Position numbers and translations under genes: made by a program. From assembly GCF_002379095.1 (NCBI RefSeq), contig NZ_NBZV01000018.1:1-64000 (forward strand): 64,000 nt of DNA, written 5' to 3'. Below are positions 16,154-24,437 of the stretch, one piece after another. Within the stretch, counting starts at the first letter, position 1; each line of letters opens with the position of its first letter. The notes beneath the pieces were generated by a model. That model did not search any database. It was not told the origin of the DNA and saw only the letters and a list, made by a program, of their open reading frames with translations. Source of the stretch: Polaromonas sp. AER18D-145. GTDB taxonomy: Bacteria; Pseudomonadota; Gammaproteobacteria; Burkholderiales; Burkholderiaceae_C.

Positions 16154-16282
16154 CAGTGGGTAAAAGTAATGCGAAACAGGCTAGAGGCCTGCTCGCGGAC
16201 TCGCAATGATGCGAAGACGAAAAGACTTTACTAAAGTTTGACCGGCCTGGCAAACGATCGAAGCCATTGAAAATTAGCAGGC

Positions 16283-16324
16283 AAAAAAAAACCACCTGGC
16301 CCCATAAATGGGGCCAGGTGGTTT
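16283..16324 (-). terminator. strong terminator after PRTRC C
   Basis: AAACCACCTGGCCCC / GGGGCCAGGTGGTTT is a perfect 15-bp stem around ATAAAT, followed by T on the minus strand. It ends the ParB-E-C transcription unit. Confidence 0.9.
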
Positions 16325-16364
16325 CTTACTTAACGATTCACTGCCGGGGTTCAGTTCCCGACGA

Positions 16365-16766
16365 TCAGCCCCAGATTCCGAATGCCTGTGACGGCATCTT
16401 GATCGGGCGGCCGACTTGCTTCGAAGTGACAACGCTAATGCATGCGGCGTAAATCACCCCGCACGAGCCAGTCAACACTGGCTCAATCGCTTTCACGGTC
16501 GTGCCGCCCTTGCCGGCGGCGAGATCGCGAACCTTGCCACGCAGGGTTGCACCCTGGTTGTTGGCACCCTTGTCGCCAACAGCGCGGAGGAACTTGTAGG
16601 TCGCTTCCTGCCCTTTGGTAACCGGGCCTTCGATGACCGAATTGTTGAGCTCCGGGTACTGGGTGGCGTAGAACTCGCGCACAGCATCAATGCTCAACGC
16701 AGGATTCGGGTCCACCAAGGCAATCCCGTTGTAGTTGAACTTGCGAACAATATTCAGTACTTGCAT
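16365..16766 (-). CDS. PRTRC system protein C, ubiquitin-like, with C-terminal extension
   Basis: Residues 1 to about 68 (KFNYNGIALVDPNPALSIDA ... YPELNNSVIEGP ... FLRAVGDKG) match PRTRC protein C, a small beta-grasp protein that usually ends near this Gly-Lys-Gly. Here the frame continues for about 65 residues (NNQGATLRGKVRDLAAGKGG and on), giving 133 in all. If C is a conjugated modifier, the tail would have to be cut off first or would stop conjugation. It lies 7 bp after E in the same operon. Confidence 0.82.
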   Translation of the reverse strand: MQVLNIVRKFNYNGIALVDPNPALSIDAVREFYATQYPELNNSVIEGPVTKGQEATYKFLRAVGDKGANNQGATLRGKVRDLAAGKGGTTVKAIEPVLTGSCGVIYAACISVVTSKQVGRPIKMPSQAFGIWG

Positions 16767-16773
16767 GTTCGCC

Positions 16774-17301
16774 TCACAACAGAAAGAGGTTCGGATTCTC
16801 GCCGGTCTCGCTGACCGGAAGCTCAGTCGCTACGACGCTGCTGGTCTCCACAGCTGCAGGGGCCTTTACTTCTGCCCCGTTTTCTGGCGACTCGTCCTCA
16901 TCCATATCCAGGAAGCCGGCAGCCGCGCGGTCGACTTTGGCTTCGCTTGTGCTGCCAGTTGGCTTGGCGCCGGCTGAACTCGCAGGCTTGACCCTGGATG
17001 CTGCAGCTTTCACCACCTCTTTGGCAGCATCCTGCGCCTTGCCCATAACGGCATTTGCAACAGCGATCTGCTCATTGAGGTCTGCCGCTGATTGTGCGTA
17101 GGCTGCAAGGAAGCCCGGCACACCAGCGTCAAGTTCTTCAGCGGTCCCGATCAAGGCCTGCGCCGGCACGGAAATGCCGGTTTTGCCTGCCTCGACCTCG
17201 GGGATGATGTCCAGCTGCAGCTTGTCGCCATGCATGCGAACTGTCATCCGCATCACGATCCCGCTCGAAACCAGAGGGGCCAATTGTTGAAAAAGATTCA
17301 T
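16774..17301 (-). CDS. PRTRC system protein E
   Basis: This 175-residue protein has an N-terminal domain (about 1-70; LQLDIIPEVEAGKTGISVPA and GTAEELDAGVPGFL) matching PRTRC E. A long Ala/Pro/Ser/Lys linker then leads to an acidic end (DMDEDESPENG). It is soluble and its function is unknown. It lies between the ParB-like gene and C on one transcript and has a leader hairpin of its own (17324-17357). Confidence 0.78.
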   Translation of the reverse strand: MNLFQQLAPLVSSGIVMRMTVRMHGDKLQLDIIPEVEAGKTGISVPAQALIGTAEELDAGVPGFLAAYAQSAADLNEQIAVANAVMGKAQDAAKEVVKAAASRVKPASSAGAKPTGSTSEAKVDRAAAGFLDMDEDESPENGAEVKAPAAVETSSVVATELPVSETGENPNLFLL

Positions 17302-17323
17302 TGCATATCCTAAGAGAAGAAAT

Positions 17324-17357
17324 GCGGATGAACTACCCGTTCGGGCAGAACACCCGC
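17324..17357 (-). promoter_or_regulatory. leader hairpin before PRTRC E
   Basis: GCGGGTG / CATCCGC outer and CCCG-AA-CGGG inner tiers, with a CT/AG tier between, end 22 bases before the start codon. It is a member of the shared family. Confidence 0.6.
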
Positions 17358-17392
17358 GTAGGTTTGTGTGATTGGTCTGAAGCGAGGGGCAG

Positions 17393-19183
17393 CTACCAGC
17401 GCATGAACGCTGGAATTTTCCCTACATACTCGAAACCTTCAATTGCCATGATGGCCTTGATGAAATCGGCCTTGCCGCCGTTCTTCAGCTTTGCGTATTC
17501 CTTGCCGACTGCCTTGTCCATCCCGAGTTCGATGCACACGGCGTCGATTTCGGTCTTGGTCAGTAGATCAAAAAACGCTGCGTTGATCTTCCAGTGGCTC
17601 TCGATCTGAATCCCCAAGGCCTTCAGAAATCCGACAACCGCCGTGATCTCCAGGCTGGTTGTGACCGCCGCTGGAATCTGAAACAACGCACTGCCAAGGG
17701 CCTTAACGTCCATGGCCAGGATCTCGCTGGTAAGTTGGAAAGCATCAAGTTTCCCAACGCTTCCCATTCCCGTTTCGCGTTCAATCGCCTCCACTGCTGC
17801 GTGCGAGTCGAGGGTAGACGGACGGTAGAGACACAGCGCGAGCAACAAGGCCCGGCTTTTCTCCACCGACAACTTGAGCGCGCCCCGATGGAACACCCCG
17901 CGCCAGATCTTCTCGCGAAATTCCTTCACTGCGTTCCGCGGCTCAGAAGAAGCAGCGACCTTCACGGTGGACGTTTTGGTCTTCTGCGATTGCTTCCGAT
18001 CCTCGTTGGAACCCTGGCCTTCACCAGCGCTTCCCGGCGCGCGATCCGTCTTGGCGCTTGCGTCAATTGCAGCGCTTGCGGCGCTCTCGATCGAAGCAGC
18101 TGCAGCTTCCCGCGCGGCCTCCTCTGCCGCGGCACGGATGCCGACCTTGGTGTCAAGGCACGTCTTGTTGAAGCAGACATCCTTGAAGCTCATACCCAGC
18201 TTGTCCGGTACCCCTGAAATGCAGGCACCAAAGTCAGCACAGGTGCGACACGCGAGCGCCTGTTCAGCACCCACGCCAAGCTTGCCTTCGGCGCGCAAGG
18301 GATTGACCGTCAAGTTATCCCCTGGGCGGACAATCCGCACGACCTGGTAGGTCTCGGTCAACGCCATGCGGCGCGTTTCGAGTTCCTTCTCGGTCTTCTC
18401 ACCGTAGCAAGCACCGTTTGTGCAGCGGGTACCTGAAAACGATGTGTCGAACAGGGCCTGCTGGTTGCCAGTATTGAACTTGCAGCCATTGCAGTCGGCC
18501 TTGTCGAAAATCGCGGCCTCGAGCCCGAGCAGGACCTGTTCGGCCATGGCCTTCAGTTGTTCCACGGTGGGCATCACTGGCGCAGCCAGCAACTTCACGA
18601 GAACCTTTTCCTGCGCCTCGCGGGGCATGGCAGCAAGAATCTCGACATGGCCAAGGTGCAACTTCTCTTCGACGAAGGCGTCACGCACACTGTCAGTCGC
18701 ATTCATGATCGCCAGCCGGCGATCGAGCAGCGGCCGTTTCCAGCCGAGCCGGCGAGCGGTCTCGTCCTTGTCGCCATTCATTTCACCGAGGAGGCGGGTC
18801 GCCGCTTCGGCGTCTTCGATGGCGGTGGGGTCTTCGCGGTTGTAGTTCTCGCTCACCATCACCGCGATGGCTTCGGCGTTGGAGTACGTCTTGGCCTTGC
18901 CAAAAACCCGGTACTCCGGACCAAACACGCGGCTGATCGACATTGCGCGGCGGTGGCCGGCAAGGATCTGAAGGCCCCCGGTCTCAAGCTTCCTGAAGAT
19001 CAGGCCCTGGAGTTGTCCGTTGCGTTTGATGTCCTCATCGAACGAGGCTTCCTTCGCTGCGTTGAGGCGGCGACGGTAGTTGAACCCGGAGACGAGTTCG
19101 CCAACAGCGATGTTTACGTCCTCGCCCTGATCGTGAACGACGGGCGATTCCTGGCCGATTGGCCGTTCCAGTACTTCTGTCAT
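17393..19183 (-). CDS. PRTRC system ParB-family protein
   Basis: This 596-residue protein starts at ATG 19183 (MTEVLERPIGQE). The ParB/Srx domain is at about 25-130 (GHRRAMSISRVFG) and the HTH follows at about 130-200 (ATRRLGWKRPLLDRRLAIMN-like). A cysteine-rich segment (CNGCKFNTGNQQALFD ... CRTCADFGACISG, about 240-350) probably binds metal. An Ala/Glu coiled region and a unique C-terminal domain follow. It is much longer than a plain ParB and distinct from the parB at 30967. By its family name it belongs to the cassette; its DNA target is unknown. Confidence 0.85.
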   Translation of the reverse strand: MTEVLERPIGQESPVVHDQGEDVNIAVGELVSGFNYRRRLNAAKEASFDEDIKRNGQLQGLIFRKLETGGLQILAGHRRAMSISRVFGPEYRVFGKAKTYSNAEAIAVMVSENYNREDPTAIEDAEAATRLLGEMNGDKDETARRLGWKRPLLDRRLAIMNATDSVRDAFVEEKLHLGHVEILAAMPREAQEKVLVKLLAAPVMPTVEQLKAMAEQVLLGLEAAIFDKADCNGCKFNTGNQQALFDTSFSGTRCTNGACYGEKTEKELETRRMALTETYQVVRIVRPGDNLTVNPLRAEGKLGVGAEQALACRTCADFGACISGVPDKLGMSFKDVCFNKTCLDTKVGIRAAAEEAAREAAAASIESAASAAIDASAKTDRAPGSAGEGQGSNEDRKQSQKTKTSTVKVAASSEPRNAVKEFREKIWRGVFHRGALKLSVEKSRALLLALCLYRPSTLDSHAAVEAIERETGMGSVGKLDAFQLTSEILAMDVKALGSALFQIPAAVTTSLEITAVVGFLKALGIQIESHWKINAAFFDLLTKTEIDAVCIELGMDKAVGKEYAKLKNGGKADFIKAIMAIEGFEYVGKIPAFMRW

Positions 19184-19208
19184 GGGTTTGTCTTTCTGAA
19201 AAGAAAAA

Positions 19209-19245
19209 CGGGGACCCACGAATCCCAAGGGGATGTGAATCCCCG
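19209..19245 (-). promoter_or_regulatory. leader hairpin before the PRTRC ParB-like gene
   Basis: CGGGGA / TCCCCG, CAC / GTG and CCC-CTT-GGG tiers form a 37-nt hairpin 25 bases before the ATG. Confidence 0.6.
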
Positions 19246-19422
19246 TATGGGTTGAAATGCGGCGTGCATTGCGCACGCGAGTCCTCAAAGTGAGGAGGCA
19301 GAGGCATATTAGCAGCCGATCTGCCGCGCTGCAACAGATCTCGACCAGTCAGAAGGTGGCTCGCTAGTGATCGCTCCCCTGCAGGGGGCCTCCCGTCCGG
19401 GAAGTCCTACAAGGCAGAGAGT

Positions 19423-19608
19423 TCAGAGATCCCGTCCTGTTTCTTCACCTGCCTCAACGAGCTGCAGGTCCGCAGCTTTGCATTGCGGGCAGATGGGATC
19501 ATTGGCGAGGTGGTTTGCCGTGTTGCTGGGCCCTGACCATTCACAAGACTCGCAAATAGCCGTGATGGAGGGGTCGTTCTGCTCTGCAAAATTCTGAAAC
19601 GGGATCAT
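19423..19608 (-). CDS. small zinc-ribbon protein
   Basis: This 61-residue protein has two CxxC pairs (AICESCEWSG at about 18-27 and PICPQCKAADL at about 39-49), a classic zinc ribbon. AAGGAAAACAA precedes the ATG. A longer frame start would run into the leader hairpin. It may be a small regulator or assembly factor; its target is unknown. Confidence 0.65.
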   Translation of the reverse strand: MIPFQNFAEQNDPSITAICESCEWSGPSNTANHLANDPICPQCKAADLQLVEAGEETGRDL

Positions 19609-19631
19609 TTGTTTTCCTTGTTGGTGGGCGG

Positions 19632-19658
19632 CAGCGGATCCGTTGCGCGCTTCCGCTG
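19632..19658 (-). promoter_or_regulatory. leader hairpin before the zinc-ribbon gene
   Basis: CAGCGG / CCGCTG arms enclose a GC-rich loop; it ends 23 bases before the ATG. It is a looser member of the leader-hairpin family. Confidence 0.4.
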
Positions 19659-19764
19659 GCCGTTGATAGTAGCTGCAGGTTGAATCCACTCCGAAGCAAA
19701 TTCCCTATGAACATGGCGCCACAGGGCTCTACGGTGCCCCAGGGCAGCGTTCGGGACGCTTCCC

Positions 19765-20862
19765 TCAGTCCTCGCAGGGGTCTGAAATGAATTCCGCCAA
19801 GCTTCGGCCAGACTTCACAGTCGAAGAAAGCGCGGCCAAAGCTTCCATGGCACGGAACACGTCGTCCAAAACGTAAGCCTGGAGCTCCGGGTCAAAACGC
19901 CCCACTTCCGGCGGAAGGTCATTTTCCCACCCGACCCAAGGATGGCCTGGAACCGGGATGACCACGTATCGTTTATCCGCGCGCATGTAGCGCACCCACA
20001 ATTTTTCCCCAGGGAGCTTGTAGAAGGTCAGCGTGCACCCCGGCGAACGGCCGGGCAGCGCATTCCCTGCCCCAGCCCCGCCCCCCTCGGGAGGCGTGCC
20101 AGACGCTGGACGTGGCCGCAGGAAAGCTTCTCCAGCACGGTTGCGCTTGGCTATGCCCGCCCACCGGCTACCTGCCTCCACCGCCCTTTGATGTGCCAAC
20201 TTGTTGATTCTGTCGGCCTCAAGGCGTTCCTGGGCGTCAAGTTGCTCAATTGCGTGCCTCACCGGTGCTGCGCCCGCCGGCACACGGATCCATTGCCATG
20301 CGGCCGTAGCTCGAATTTGAGCCATCGCCGCTTCAAACGTCCGAAGGTGCTGGGGAGCTGGAATCGGAAACCGGCAAGCGATCATTCCAGTGTCGCCCAC
20401 CGCGACCGGCAACGCGGAAATTGACGATTCGGTAGCCTCTACGGAAAGCTCTGCCACTTCCCCGTCCACCAGGCGAATGCGTGCAACGGTGGCCCCCTTC
20501 GGTGCATCCATCGAAAAGTCCACCCATCGCTCGAATTCAGGCTGCCAGACCAGCTTCGCATCAGAATGCCCCAGCCCACTCCGGCGACGAATCGTGACGT
20601 GGCATTCGGGCAGGTTCAAAACAGCGTTGCCAAGGATGTCCTCAATGGCCAGCCTGCGGATCAAATTCAGCGCTCCCACATAGCATTCGGGGTTCTCCTG
20701 TCTGGCAACGTGCGCAAAGTGCCACGACAGAACATCCCCCTGCTTTGCGACCAGCGGACTGCCGCAGGCTCGACAAAAGCACCCACAGGCAGCACCTTGC
20801 GCCACCTCGCCGATTAGTCGCGTCTCGCCGCTGGCCGTGACGCCTGCAAAGATCTCACTCAC
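19765..20862 (-). CDS. CoiA-like protein
   Basis: This 365-residue protein has an N-terminal CxxCGxPLVAKQGDVLSWHFAH segment (about residues 30-52), typical of competence protein CoiA and related plasmid/ICE proteins with a zinc-ribbon-plus-nuclease layout. The rest is alpha/beta with a glycine-rich linker (GTPPEGGGAGAG). The likely start is GTG 20862. In CoiA the protein promotes recombination of incoming single strands; here a role in DNA uptake or establishment is inference. Confidence 0.6.
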   Translation of the reverse strand: MSEIFAGVTASGETRLIGEVAQGAACGCFCRACGSPLVAKQGDVLSWHFAHVARQENPECYVGALNLIRRLAIEDILGNAVLNLPECHVTIRRRSGLGHSDAKLVWQPEFERWVDFSMDAPKGATVARIRLVDGEVAELSVEATESSISALPVAVGDTGMIACRFPIPAPQHLRTFEAAMAQIRATAAWQWIRVPAGAAPVRHAIEQLDAQERLEADRINKLAHQRAVEAGSRWAGIAKRNRAGEAFLRPRPASGTPPEGGGAGAGNALPGRSPGCTLTFYKLPGEKLWVRYMRADKRYVVIPVPGHPWVGWENDLPPEVGRFDPELQAYVLDDVFRAMEALAALSSTVKSGRSLAEFISDPCED

Positions 20863-20909
20863 AGTATTTCGGGATCATGGATTGAACTCGCCTTTCGACA
20901 GCCACCGCT

Positions 20910-22184
20910 CTACCGCCTCTCTGGCTCCCCCTTGACGACTTTCGGCCTATTGTCCGCCTTGATGAGTCGCTTCCCGAACAGGATCGCCATGCCTTCGCTG
21001 TGCCGGGACTGGATGACCGCCGTTTCTGCGCTCCTTGAAGCCCAGGTGTTGGCCAGCACTATCACCATCTGGTGATCGTCAAGCGCCTCATTGAGGAGGC
21101 TCAGAATCGGCATGAACTCCTCAAAGCAAAATATCACTCGCGCCTTGATGCCGCTGCGAAAGGGCAGGATGTTGCTGCTCCGCCAGTTCGTGAGGAAGCT
21201 GCCCGTCGCATTCCAAGGTTTCCACAGCGCTATGGGGACCGGTTGGCGCGTCAAGGCGGTCACGCTACTCCCATCGGGGTAGAAGGCAAGTGCTGCAGTC
21301 TGGAAATTGCCATCAGCGGTCGGCAAATCCGCCCCAATAACCACCGTCTGGCCGGCCTTTGCCGCATCGTCGAGGATGATTTCCTTGAGAATGGGATAGA
21401 GCGTTGGGTGATAGGTCTGCACGATGCTTTCAGGGAATACGACCACTGACGCGACATTCTCTTCTGACAGCGCCCGCGTCGTTTTCCCCATTCGTTCTAC
21501 CCTATCGAGCATTTCGAAGGGATCTGAGGCGGCGCCCCACCGGGTGCTCACCGCCACCATGTCATTGACATACCGGTTTTCGATCTCCTCGTGGAAATGC
21601 GACACAACCGCTAGGGCACCGGCCAAGCCAACGACCGCGCCTCGTACATAGGCCATTGACCACCTCTTCGCAGTGACAACCGCCATGACGGCCGCGGGTA
21701 CAAGGACACTCAGCGCCACGCCGATCCACCCCCATCCGGGAGTGATGTACCCCCACGCGACAACAGCGTGCCCAGGCGATGACGCTGCCACAGGCGGCAG
21801 CAGAGTCACAACCCACGCTACTGCGACGGCAAGTGCCTTTCGCCAAGGCACCTCTGAAGCGGTCCAGGCAAGTGACCATGCGGCGCCCGCGATCAAGCCC
21901 ACCAAAAGCCAAAGCATCGACCCGATGATCAAACTGTTGTCAAACCATGCCGCGGCGAACGCCGGCAGACCTCGCATTGTTCCAAGCACATATCCCATCG
22001 AGAGCGCGAGCGCCCTGGTCCTTGAACCGGAAATACCAACCGCCACTGGAAGGAGGGCAGCGAGAATTGGCGTTCTCCCCTCCCCCCAGGAGAGGAAACC
22101 AAGCGCGGCCCCGGCAACGGCAGCGGCAGCGAGCACTGGGCCTTGGAACCGCCGCACCAGCTCAGCAAGATGGGTGTTTTTCAT
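20910..22184 (-). CDS. traB: TraB-like conjugal transfer protein, nitrilase fold
   Basis: This 424-residue membrane protein has about six N-terminal transmembrane segments (1-215) followed by a carbon-nitrogen hydrolase domain. The Glu-Lys-Cys triad is visible as VVFPESIV (about 245), LWKPW (about 320) and VIFCFEEF (about 350). This layout is shared by apolipoprotein N-acyltransferase and the TraB proteins of Ti/IncP-type plasmids. It ends a five-gene overlapping operon. With no mating-pair genes in the window, its role in transfer is by family only. Confidence 0.75.
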   Translation of the reverse strand: MKNTHLAELVRRFQGPVLAAAAVAGAALGFLSWGEGRTPILAALLPVAVGISGSRTRALALSMGYVLGTMRGLPAFAAAWFDNSLIIGSMLWLLVGLIAGAAWSLAWTASEVPWRKALAVAVAWVVTLLPPVAASSPGHAVVAWGYITPGWGWIGVALSVLVPAAVMAVVTAKRWSMAYVRGAVVGLAGALAVVSHFHEEIENRYVNDMVAVSTRWGAASDPFEMLDRVERMGKTTRALSEENVASVVVFPESIVQTYHPTLYPILKEIILDDAAKAGQTVVIGADLPTADGNFQTAALAFYPDGSSVTALTRQPVPIALWKPWNATGSFLTNWRSSNILPFRSGIKARVIFCFEEFMPILSLLNEALDDHQMVIVLANTWASRSAETAVIQSRHSEGMAILFGKRLIKADNRPKVVKGEPERR

Positions 22185-23032
22185 TTGGTGGGGGTGTGGT
22201 TCATCATTTCAGCGACCCGATGAATCAGCTGCAGCTGCAGGCTGTCGGACAGCGACGGAGCATTGAGCTGAAGTGCCTGGAGCACGATGGCGTTCCATGC
22301 GTATGCGTCCGAGCAATCGACAGGCAGCGCAATCGAGCGGGAGCCCTGTGAGACTTTCACGAAAAGCTTGCTGCCTTGTTGCTCGATCCGAAGCGATTTA
22401 TTTCGCTCTGGCCCATGATTTTCAATTGCAAGCGGCCGGTCGAGTAGTCCAAGGAGCGCACATGCAACGATCGGCAGCTCACGGCGCATGAGCTGAAACG
22501 GAATCTTCCGCTCCCAGTCATACCCGCTACCGGAGGTGGTCACCGCCGCTTCAATAAGAACTGTACGCACCACATCCTCCTCACCGGGCTGTTGTCTCAA
22601 TGTGTCGAGCTCGATGGTCAACGCGGCTTTGGATGCGTATATGTGGTGCTTTACACGCCTCACCGGTACAACGGTGCCGCCAGGCACTTCGGCCAGACGT
22701 CGTTTCTCTTGAAACTGGGCGCGGTCCAGCCTTGGCTCAGTCGCCTGGGGCGGAACGGGCGCGGCACTCACCACGAAAGGCGGATGCTCATGATCAGGCG
22801 AAACCTTACGAGCCTTCTGCGCCGGCGCTTTGAGGATCCCTCTTACCCATTCGATGTCACCTGCCTCCTCCGTCCCTCGCTCGATCAGAGTTACTGCGTT
22901 TAGAAGCCGTGCGCGGATTTCCTCACTGCACTGCGCAACCGCAACCTCCAATACTTTTATGTCCGGTACTGGGATTCCGCGTTGCTTCAGTACCTGGGCA
23001 ATCCACCGATGGCTGACAACAACTTCGCTCAT
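22181..23032 (-). CDS. hypothetical protein between traB and bactofilin
   Basis: This protein of about 283 residues is soluble and of unknown family. The N-terminal 70 residues are helical; a proline-rich linker (SAAPVPPQATEPRLDRA) precedes a C-terminal alpha/beta domain (about 130-283). The start is ATG 23032 or an upstream TTG at 23041 that overlaps the bactofilin stop. Its stop overlaps traB (ATGA). It is probably a partner of its membrane-associated neighbours. Confidence 0.6.
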   Translation of the reverse strand: MSEVVVSHRWIAQVLKQRGIPVPDIKVLEVAVAQCSEEIRARLLNAVTLIERGTEEAGDIEWVRGILKAPAQKARKVSPDHEHPPFVVSAAPVPPQATEPRLDRAQFQEKRRLAEVPGGTVVPVRRVKHHIYASKAALTIELDTLRQQPGEEDVVRTVLIEAAVTTSGSGYDWERKIPFQLMRRELPIVACALLGLLDRPLAIENHGPERNKSLRIEQQGSKLFVKVSQGSRSIALPVDCSDAYAWNAIVLQALQLNAPSLSDSLQLQLIHRVAEMMNHTPTK

Positions 23033-23037
23033 GCGCG

Positions 23038-23454
23038 TCAACCAGCGTCCGCGGACTTTGTTTTGGCGCGCCGTACCGTGCGAATGCGGCCATCGACCTG
23101 AGCGCCGTCATAGGTTTTGATTGCGCCGGCGGTAATGTTTGCGCGGGCTTCCAAGGTTTGCGCCATGAAAACAGCGCCACCCGCGATCAGTTCGCTGTGG
23201 TCCTTGCCCTCGGCCGGATGGATTTTGCCGAACAGGTAGGCATCGTCTTCGCACGTCACATCACCTGTGATGCTTCCATGCTCCATGAGAACGAGCGGCC
23301 CGCCACTTACCAGCACATTGCCGACAATAGTTCCCTCGATGAGAAGTCCGCCTTCGCTTTCCAGTTGCCCGATGAACTTGCTCCCGGGTGCAAGTCGGTT
23401 GATGATATTCATCCCAACGGGATCGATAATTATGGTTTCGTCGGTCATGTTCAT
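23038..23454 (-). CDS. bactofilin-family cytoskeletal protein
   Basis: This 138-residue protein is dominated by short repeats of the bactofilin beta-helix (GSKFIGQLESEGGLLIEGTI, GNVLVSGGPLVLMEHGSITG, DVTCEDDAYLFG). Bactofilins polymerise without nucleotides and often sit at the membrane as scaffolds. Start and stop overlap the flanking genes, so it is made with the PilP-like and TraB-like proteins. Its presence in a plasmid operon is unusual. Confidence 0.82.
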   Translation of the reverse strand: MNMTDETIIIDPVGMNIINRLAPGSKFIGQLESEGGLLIEGTIVGNVLVSGGPLVLMEHGSITGDVTCEDDAYLFGKIHPAEGKDHSELIAGGAVFMAQTLEARANITAGAIKTYDGAQVDGRIRTVRRAKTKSADAG

Positions 23455-24434
23455 TCCAGCCTGTATTCTTTTGCGTCCGTTTGGACCTTGCCATTGACTC
23501 TGTCGATTGCCTTCAGAACTTCGCCCGTGGGGAGCCTGTCGCCCACGGCAAACTTCTCAGGCAGCCGGGTCTTCACATTCGTAAAAAGAGCGAACTTGCC
23601 GTCCTGAGTCAAGGCGACAAGGCCGCTGCTTACGCTGCTAGATCCGCTTGTGGAAGCCTGCGGCTTTGGTAGCTGCCCTAAGGCCGGTGGTGGAGCAGTG
23701 GCCTTTTGCTGCGAGACCGCCTCGGGCAGCTTTGCCTTCGCGAATGGAACATCCGCGTCCAAGATCACTGCAGGACGGGCCTTTTCGTCCTTGGCATCCT
23801 CCTTTGGCACTACGGCAGGCGCCTGCTTGTGGGATGGGACGACTGGTGCCGCTTGCTGGGTCGGTCGCACGGCGGGCAATGCGGGGGCCTTGGCTGAAGT
23901 CACAGTGGGCAGCGGGGCAGACGGTACCTGCACCGGTCCCTTTGCGCCGGGCACTGGTGGCGCAAGCTCACGCGCGCTACTTTCTTCCTCCAACTGGCTA
24001 TTACCCGGAAGCGGTGCCGATGGCGAGGCGCCTGGCAAGGGGTAAGGCGCATCCACGGACCTGACCGCCACGGGTGTCTCTGCAGGCGCGATGGAAGTCG
24101 CTACCGGTATGTCTTCCGCGCTATCGCGCTGCTGGAGGACGAAGCCCAGCGCCGTCCCCAAGAAGATGACTACCGCCGCAACTGGCAGCGCGTATGCGCG
24201 CAAGTGCCGGAAGGTACTCGCTCGCCTGGTCGCCGATATTTCGAGAACATCCACAGGCAGGAAGGTGAACTGGCGCGCCTTTTTTATAATGCTTGCGGAA
24301 TTCTGCCAATGGCCGTCCTTCCAGCGTAGGGTTTTAGACAGGTCGGTTTGCGTGACCGCCTGGCCGACTGGGACACCCATAGCGAGTGTCATTGTCGGGC
24401 CCACTACTAGGCGCGTGATGTTTGGGTCGCTCAT
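23451..24434 (-). CDS. single-pass membrane protein with PilP-like C-terminus
   Basis: This 327-residue protein has a cytoplasmic N-terminus of about 80 residues and one transmembrane helix (AYALPVAAVVIFLGTALGFV, about 81-100). A long Pro/Ala/Lys-rich periplasmic spacer leads to a C-terminal domain, FALFTNVKTRLPEKFAVGDR with LPTGEVLKAIDRVNGKVQ, like PilP/GspC-type modules that touch a secretin. The architecture resembles TonB or PilP. With the bactofilin next to it, it may form an envelope-spanning structure. Confidence 0.6.
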   Translation of the reverse strand: MSDPNITRLVVGPTMTLAMGVPVGQAVTQTDLSKTLRWKDGHWQNSASIIKKARQFTFLPVDVLEISATRRASTFRHLRAYALPVAAVVIFLGTALGFVLQQRDSAEDIPVATSIAPAETPVAVRSVDAPYPLPGASPSAPLPGNSQLEEESSARELAPPVPGAKGPVQVPSAPLPTVTSAKAPALPAVRPTQQAAPVVPSHKQAPAVVPKEDAKDEKARPAVILDADVPFAKAKLPEAVSQQKATAPPPALGQLPKPQASTSGSSSVSSGLVALTQDGKFALFTNVKTRLPEKFAVGDRLPTGEVLKAIDRVNGKVQTDAKEYRLE

Positions 24435-24437
24435 AGT

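Noticed and set aside
20870-20930. tRNA-like stretch (GACAGCCACCGCTCTACCGCC)
   Set aside because: Only an anticodon-arm-like string is present; no cloverleaf can be drawn with the flanks.
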